From an uncultured Clostridia bacterium (lineage in GTDB: Bacteria > Bacillota > Clostridia > Christensenellales > UBA1242): a stretch of 5,728 nucleotides of DNA. The stretch is taken from the NCBI GenBank assembly GCA_934776915.1, contig CAKVNA010000059.1, forward strand, positions 1-5,728. Reading direction: 5' to 3'. This document shows positions 3,253-5,728 of this stretch, piece by piece. The position numbers were made by a program, and so were the translations under genes. The stretch's first letter is position 1. Each line of letters starts with the position of its first letter. The notes beneath the pieces are model-generated. The model was not told the origin of the DNA, made no database searches, and saw only the letters and a program-made list of their open reading frames with translations.

Positions 3253-5728
3253 TTATCTTTTGTGGAATTTGTGTTTTGAAATAAAATTTGTTAGCATCTT
3301 TTCAATTTCGCAAATTGGAATGATAAACAGTGAAAATCCGATTGTTATTCCCCATTGAATAAGTGACAGTTCGCAAAGTCCAAACACTGCTTGAACGGCT
3401 GGAATAATTGCCAAAATTACAAGCACTGAAATTTCAAATAAAAGCGAGAAAACGAGAATTTTATTCTTAAACGGGTTTGTTTTGAAAATGCTTTTGTGCG
3501 AGCGAACATTGAACATATGAAATAACTGTATCATATTGACCGTTAAGAAAGACATAGTCGTTGCGACAAGTGGCGAATTAAAGCCTAAAACCCCCACAAG
3601 ATAAACTGCAATTACAATCAATGTTTGAGCAATGCCTTGATACAGAATGTCAAAGCCAACTTTTCCGCCAATAATTGTGGAATTCTGATTGCGTGGTGGC
3701 GAGGACATAAGGTCATCTTGAGCGACATCAACTCCAAGGGCTATTGACGGCAAGGTATCTGTTACAAGATTGATAAACAGAATTTGAACGGCATTTAGAA
3801 ATACATTTGTTGGGAATAAAATTGTCACAAAAAAAAGTGCTAAAACTTCGGCAATATTGCAACTCAACAAAAACTGAATGGTCTTTTGTATGTTGCCAAA
3901 TATTCGTCTTCCCTCTTCGACCGCCACAACGATTGTTGCAAAGTTGTCGTCTGTCAAAATTACATCAGCCACTTCTTTTGTTACTTCTGTGCCGTTTTTG
4001 CCCATTCCAATGCCGATGTTCGCCGTTTTTATGCTTGGAGCGTCATTCACGCCGTCACCTGTCATGGCCACAATTTTGCCATTTGACTGAATGGCTTTTA
4101 CAATTCTAACCTTATGCTCTGGCGTAACTCTTGAAAAAACGGATACTTTTGAAATAATTTTTGACAGTTTTTCGTCAGAAATTTTGTCAAGTTCATCGCC
4201 ATTCATAACTTCCTTTGACGAGGACACTATGCCCAGTTCCATTGCAACTGCGGTGGCTGTTGCTTGATGGTCGCCCGTTATCATAATTGTTCTGACGCCT
4301 GCTCGCTTGCACTTTTTTATCGCCTCAAAAACTTCGTCCCTAGGTGGGTCAATCATTCCGCACAAGCCCAAAAAGACAAGGTCTTGCTCTGCAACATCAT
4401 CATGCGAATATGCTTGCAAATTCTTTTTTGCAAAACCCAAAACTCTGAACGCCTTTGAACAGAGTTCCTTATTTTTTCCTTCAATCTCATCAATATGTTT
4501 ATGGGTCAATGGAACAATTTTGCCGTCAATAAGCACATGCGAACATCTTTTGAGCAGCACATCAACAGCACCTTTTGTCCATTGTGTGTAAACTGAGTTT
4601 TGCTCCACAACGGTGGTCATAAGCTTTCTTGCTGAATCAAAAGGAATTTCGTCAACACGCTTTGCGTTTCTTGTGTCAAAAATTTTTCCACCTGCAAACC
4701 GAAGAAGTGCCGTTTCTGTTGGGTCACCAATAAAATCTGAGCCACTTCGTCTGGCATTGTTGCAAAGTTCCATACAACACAAAATATTATCAAGCGTTTC
4801 TTTGGAATAGTCACCTGTGCCACAACAAATTTCTCGCACTGTCATCTGGTTTTTAGTTATTGTTCCCGTTTTGTCAGAGCAAATCACTTCGCAGCAGCCC
4901 AATGTTTCAACGGCATGCAAACGGCGAATAATTGCATTCTTTTTGGCAAGTTTGGTCACTCCAAGTGACAAAATAATGGTGACAACGGCAGGCAAACTTT
5001 CGGGAATAGCGGCGACAGCAATGGCAACGGCTGTTAGAAATGACTCGATAAACCCTTGTTTTGCAACAAAAGCATCAACTGCGAAAATAACTATTGCAAT
5101 GGCAAGCACGATAAAAGTTATAATCTCGCCCAAATGATTGAGGTTTTTTTGAAGTGGGGTTTGAGATTTGCTGTTTGAGTCAAGCATGGTTGCAATTTTG
5201 CCAATTTGAGCATTTTTGCCAGTTGCAACGACAACTCCCACACCTCTGCCATAACTTATTACACTTGACGAAAAACACATATTTTTTCTATCTGCAAGAC
5301 CGGTCTTCTCGGGCAAAACGACATCGCAACACTTCTGCGCCGGCACACTTTCACCCGTCAATGCCGACTCGTCGCTTTTAAGAGAATTTGCTTCAAGAAG
5401 ATAAATGTCTGCTGGCACAATATCGCCCGCTTCAAGCAAAATTACATCGCCCGGCACAAGTTCTCGGGTTGGAATTTTTTGTGGGGACCCGTCACGAAGG
5501 CAAAGAGAATAGGGCTGCGACATTTTCTTCAAGCTATCAAGGGCGTTCTCTGCTTTAAGTTCTTGGATAAAGCCCAATGTTGCATTAAGTAGCACAATTC
5601 CAAAGATAATAATTGCATCAATTAGTTCAGTTTTGCTGTGTTTGACGATTGCAAAAATAAGCGACACAAGTGACGCAACAAGCAAAATTATGACCATTAT
5701 ATCTTTAAACTGTTCAAAAAATCTGGAC
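3253..5728 (-). CDS. P-type Ca2+-transporting ATPase (P2A-like), N-terminus cut by window edge
   Basis: The frame stays open to the right edge, and the codons before the ATG at 5697 read SRFFEQFKDI, the usual lead into M1 of SERCA-like pumps, so that ATG is internal and about 50-60 residues are missing. Counting from it: M1-M2 (1-48), actuator domain with TGES (114-117), M4 IPESLP (231-236), phosphorylation motif SDKTGT (Asp275), nucleotide-site KGA (375-377), MIDPPRDE (448-455), TGD (474-476), hinge TGDGVNDAP (546-554), and M5-M10 (about 603-798), then a basic tail. Calcium ligands of SERCA site II are all present (Glu233, Asn643, Asp647). Site I has Asn614, Glu617 and Thr646, but the M8 Glu908 equivalent is Gln724, suggesting one Ca2+ per cycle. 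It would export Ca2+ across the cell membrane using ATP. Mn2+ cannot be excluded. It converges on ddh. Confidence 0.93.
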   Translation of the reverse strand, partial: SRFFEQFKDIMVIILLVASLVSLIFAIVKHSKTELIDAIIIFGIVLLNATLGFIQELKAENALDSLKKMSQPYSLCLRDGSPQKIPTRELVPGDVILLEAGDIVPADIYLLEANSLKSDESALTGESVPAQKCCDVVLPEKTGLADRKNMCFSSSVISYGRGVGVVVATGKNAQIGKIATMLDSNSKSQTPLQKNLNHLGEIITFIVLAIAIVIFAVDAFVAKQGFIESFLTAVAIAVAAIPESLPAVVTIILSLGVTKLAKKNAIIRRLHAVETLGCCEVICSDKTGTITKNQMTVREICCGTGDYSKETLDNILCCMELCNNARRSGSDFIGDPTETALLRFAGGKIFDTRNAKRVDEIPFDSARKLMTTVVEQNSVYTQWTKGAVDVLLKRCSHVLIDGKIVPLTHKHIDEIEGKNKELCSKAFRVLGFAKKNLQAYSHDDVAEQDLVFLGLCGMIDPPRDEVFEAIKKCKRAGVRTIMITGDHQATATAVAMELGIVSSSKEVMNGDELDKISDEKLSKIISKVSVFSRVTPEHKVRIVKAIQSNGKIVAMTGDGVNDAPSIKTANIGIGMGKNGTEVTKEVADVILTDDNFATIVVAVEEGRRIFGNIQKTIQFLLSCNIAEVLALFFVTILFPTNVFLNAVQILFINLVTDTLPSIALGVDVAQDDLMSSPPRNQNSTIIGGKVGFDILYQGIAQTLIVIAVYLVGVLGFNSPLVATTMSFLTVNMIQLFHMFNVRSHKSIFKTNPFKNKILVFSLLFEISVLVILAIIPAVQAVFGLCELSLIQWGITIGFSLFIIPICEIEKMLTNFISKHKFHKR

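Noticed and set aside
3807..4591. Several plus-strand reading frames of 60-100 codons opposite the ATPase gene.
   Set aside because: They are antisense shadows of a well-conserved coding sequence and resemble no protein family.
5668..5697. ATG at 5697 as the true start of the Ca2+ ATPase.
   Set aside because: The same frame continues upstream to the edge with family-typical sequence (FFEQFKD), and there is no Shine-Dalgarno before this ATG.

Overview
The window looks like a chromosomal fragment from an AT-rich, low-GC Gram-positive-type bacterium (Bacillota-like). The grounds are purine-rich Shine-Dalgarno sites, consensus sigma-A-type TTGACT/TATAAT promoters, a TTG start codon, a meso-diaminopimelate dehydrogenase, and a tRNA-Ser with an encoded CCA end. 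The genetic code is the standard bacterial one: every Trp codon I checked is TGG, and TGA is used as a stop. I cannot place it to genus.

Layout from left to right. Positions 1-171 hold a tRNA-Ser(GGA) gene on the minus strand, with a hairpin terminator downstream of it and a strong promoter upstream. Positions 151-590 are unusual. The tRNA promoter plus the first 21 nt of the tRNA occur a second time, gapless and offset by 196 bp (82 of 95 positions identical by hand count). A 101-bp block with two long hairpins separates the two copies. A third, more diverged copy of the promoter lies across the 3' end of the next gene.

Positions 557-1849 (minus) are a two-gene operon: a YhhN/TMEM86-family integral membrane protein (lysoplasmalogenase family) followed by a small histidine phosphatase. 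A GC-rich hairpin sits between them, directly before the second Shine-Dalgarno. Positions 1850-2226 are a divergent AT-rich intergenic region holding one promoter facing each way and a perfect DnaA box. Positions 2227-3210 (plus) encode diaminopimelate dehydrogenase, which makes meso-DAP for peptidoglycan and lysine. Positions 3253-5728 (minus, cut by the right window edge) encode a P2-type Ca2+-transporting ATPase that converges on ddh.

The protein genes are recognisable members of known families. Except for the YhhN-phosphatase pair, nothing indicates that they work together in one pathway. The part most worth a second look is the duplicated tRNA promoter region with its hairpin block. I do not see a new multi-gene system (no CRISPR array, transposase, integrase, toxin-antitoxin or phage gene).
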